Origin: an uncultured Oscillospiraceae bacterium
Lineage (GTDB): Bacteria > Bacillota > Clostridia > Oscillospirales > Acutalibacteraceae
Length of the DNA stretch: 7,509 nt
NCBI GenBank assembly: GCA_900554525.1
Contig: USHL01000063.1
Span: 1-7,509 of the forward strand
Reading direction: 5' to 3'
Part shown: positions 6,104 through 7,509 of the stretch, one piece after another
How the letters are laid out: every line of letters starts with the position of its first letter
How positions within the stretch are numbered: position 1 is the stretch's first letter
Translations under genes and position numbers: made by a program
The notes under the pieces: model-generated
What the model was told of the DNA's origin: nothing
The model's input: the letters and a program-made list of their open reading frames with translations, nothing else
Database searches by the model: none

Positions 6104-7345
6104 ATGAATAAAAAAATAGTATCGGTAGAGGGTTTTGAGCTTATGGATTCGCGCAGCAATCCGACGGTAGGCGCAAAAGTGGTGCTTGCCGACGGCAGCG
6201 AGGGTTTCGCGCTTTCTCCGTCAGGTGCTTCTACGGGAATATATGAAGCGCATGAGATGCGCGACGGAGACCGTTCACGTTACGGCGGAAAGGGAGTAAA
6301 AAAGGCTGTTGATTCGGTGAACGGCGAAATACGCAATGCTCTTTTAAAGCTGGACGACTATACTCAGCGCGGTGCCGATGAACTTATGATAAGCCTTGAC
6401 GGCACCGAAAACAAAAGCAGGCTGGGCGCAAATGCGATTTTGGCGGTCTCGCTTGCGCTCGCAAAGGCGAACGCGGCCTCCTGCGGGCTTCCGCTTTACC
6501 GTTATATCGGCGGAATAAACGGGGTTAAGCTTCCGCGCCCTATGATGAATATTTTGAACGGCGGAGCGCATGCCGCTAACAATATAGATATACAGGAGTT
6601 TATGATAATCCCTGTAAAAGCCTGCTGCTTTGCCGAAGGGCTACGTCAGTGCAGTGAGATATATCATTCTCTCGGCGGCATTCTTAAGGAACGGGGACTC
6701 AGCGTGGGGGTAGGCGATGAAGGTGGTTTTGCTCCTGATCTTGAATCCGACGAAGCGGCGATTGAGCTGATTGTGGAAGCGATAAAAAAGGCCGGATATT
6801 CGGAGGAAGAAATCAAAATAGCGCTTGATGTGGCATCGAGCGAATGGTATAAGGAGGGCAACTATCATTTGCCGAAACGCGGCACCGATATGACAGCCGG
6901 CGCACTCATAGAATATTATGAAGGGCTTTTGGAAAAATATCCGATAATTTCTGTTGAAGACGGCGTTGCGGAGGAAGACTGGGAGGGCTGGCAGCGCCTG
7001 ACAAAAAAAATCGGAAATCGTATACAGCTTGTCGGCGACGACCTTTTTGTTACTAATGCTTCAAGGCTTAAAAGGGGAATAGAGCTTGGGGCTGGAAACG
7101 CTGTGCTTGTAAAGCTTAATCAGATAGGCACGCTGACCGAGACTCTTGATGTTATAGAGCTGGCGAGGGAAAACGGGTATTCCGCAGTGATTTCGCATCG
7201 CTCGGGTGAGACAGAGGATACCGCAATAGCAGATCTTGCCGTTGCGGTAAATGCGGGTCAAATAAAAACCGGAGCACCATGCCGAACCGACCGTGTGGCC
7301 AAATACAACCGGCTTCTTATAATTGAAAATGAGCTTAAAAAATAA
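6104..7345 (+). CDS. eno: enolase (phosphopyruvate hydratase)
   Basis: Interconverts 2-phosphoglycerate and phosphoenolpyruvate in glycolysis; a cytosolic Mg2+ enzyme. 413 residues, slightly shorter than the usual ~430, mainly because it ends soon after AKYNRLLIIENEL. The N-terminal capping domain has PSGASTG (38-45, mobile loop) and RDGDRSRY (53-60). The TIM barrel keeps the catalytic and metal residues expected from E. coli numbering: His156 in GGAHAANN, Glu165, Glu206 in GDEGGFAP, metal ligands Asp242, Glu285 and Asp312, then Lys337 in KLNQIGTLTET, His365-Arg366-Ser367 in SHRSGETED, and Lys388 in IKTG. It should therefore be active. Unusual substitutions: the near-invariant DSRGNPT reads DSRSNPT (15-21), HADNN reads HAANN, and PVGA reads PVKA. 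Start: AGGAG (6090-6094) lies 9 nt before the ATG. It stands alone, divergent from the rlmB operon, with its own terminator; glycolytic neighbours such as gapA, pgk or tpiA are not seen. I found no convincing -35/-10 pair for it. Confidence 0.97.
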   Translation: MNKKIVSVEGFELMDSRSNPTVGAKVVLADGSEGFALSPSGASTGIYEAHEMRDGDRSRYGGKGVKKAVDSVNGEIRNALLKLDDYTQRGADELMISLDGTENKSRLGANAILAVSLALAKANAASCGLPLYRYIGGINGVKLPRPMMNILNGGAHAANNIDIQEFMIIPVKACCFAEGLRQCSEIYHSLGGILKERGLSVGVGDEGGFAPDLESDEAAIELIVEAIKKAGYSEEEIKIALDVASSEWYKEGNYHLPKRGTDMTAGALIEYYEGLLEKYPIISVEDGVAEEDWEGWQRLTKKIGNRIQLVGDDLFVTNASRLKRGIELGAGNAVLVKLNQIGTLTETLDVIELARENGYSAVISHRSGETEDTAIADLAVAVNAGQIKTGAPCRTDRVAKYNRLLIIENELKK

Positions 7346-7348
7346 TTT

Positions 7349-7383
7349 TTCACCCCTGCTTTGATACGGGGGTGAATTTTTTT
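7349..7383 (+). terminator. rho-independent terminator of eno
   Basis: Four nt after the eno TAA, TTCACCCC (7349-7356) pairs perfectly with GGGGTGAA (7369-7376) around a 12-nt loop, followed at once by seven T (7377-7383). The 8-bp stem with a GC-rich core and U-tract is the classical form. The upstream flank is A/T-rich, so weak activity on the opposite strand is possible. Confidence 0.92.
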
Positions 7384-7509
7384 GCCTCTTAAAACATATT
7401 TATATAAGCCGCATTGAAAAAATATTATTTTTATGTCACCTTTTACGCTGTGAATGCGTCTATATATCAGAACGTGTTAAGGATATTTCGACGTTAAACA
7501 AAAAATTCA
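7384..7509. other. AT-rich non-coding tail, nothing recognised
   Basis: 126 nt from the eno terminator to the window edge. I see no start codon with a ribosome binding site and no coding frame. An AT-only inverted repeat, AAAAATA-T-TATTTTT (7418-7432), is present. A TTAAGGAT near 7477-7484 could be a ribosome binding site, but no ATG, GTG or TTG follows it at a suitable distance inside the window. It is probably the upstream region of the next gene. Confidence 0.4.

Noticed and set aside
7418..7432. AAAAATA-T-TATTTTT inverted repeat as a terminator or operator
   Set aside because: It is AT-only, with no GC core and no loop long enough for a stable RNA hairpin. In AT-rich intergenic DNA it is easily due to chance.
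1..7509. CRISPR arrays, insertion sequences, tRNA genes or phage remnants
   Set aside because: No repeat-spacer pattern, transposase frame, terminal inverted repeats or cloverleaf-like sequence was seen; nearly the whole window is coding.

Overview
The window looks like a chromosomal segment from a Firmicute, most likely of class Clostridia (Oscillospiraceae/Ruminococcaceae-like). The grounds are the Gram-positive type Shine-Dalgarno sites, AT-rich promoters with moderate-GC genes, a metG-tatD pair, a C-terminally extended methionyl-tRNA synthetase, and an enolase ending in a GAPCRTDR motif. The taxonomic call is inference; no rRNA or other marker is present.

Layout. A minus-strand operon fills positions 5958 down to 1 and is read right to left: rlmB (23S rRNA 2'-O-methyltransferase), then a 915-residue membrane protein, then metG (methionyl-tRNA synthetase), then tatD (metal-dependent DNase), which runs off the left edge. 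The four genes are very tightly packed: a 1-nt TGATG overlap, a 17-nt gap containing a strong ribosome binding site, and an overlap of up to 4 nt (ATGATG). A probable extended -10 promoter for this operon lies at about 5997-6002. On the plus strand, diverging from it across a 145-nt AT-rich intergenic region, is eno (enolase, 6104-7345). It is followed by a clear rho-independent terminator and 126 nt in which I recognise no gene.

Most of the window is housekeeping: rRNA modification, tRNA charging, DNA repair/turnover and glycolysis. The exception is the 915-residue protein. Its C-terminal ~545 residues keep the 8-helix architecture and the order of blocks of a P1B-type (metal-transporting) P-type ATPase, but every catalytic signature is gone. 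The phosphorylated Asp of DKTGT falls in a SADEIFPSG block with Ser at its place, there is no TGES, no CPC, the HP motif reads SP, the TGD block reads SSD, and GDGxND is missing. A ~370-residue, mostly low-complexity cytoplasmic N-terminal region is fused in front. The 2748-nt frame is fully open and sits mid-operon, so it looks like a maintained pseudoenzyme rather than a decaying gene. It is the best candidate here for undescribed biology.
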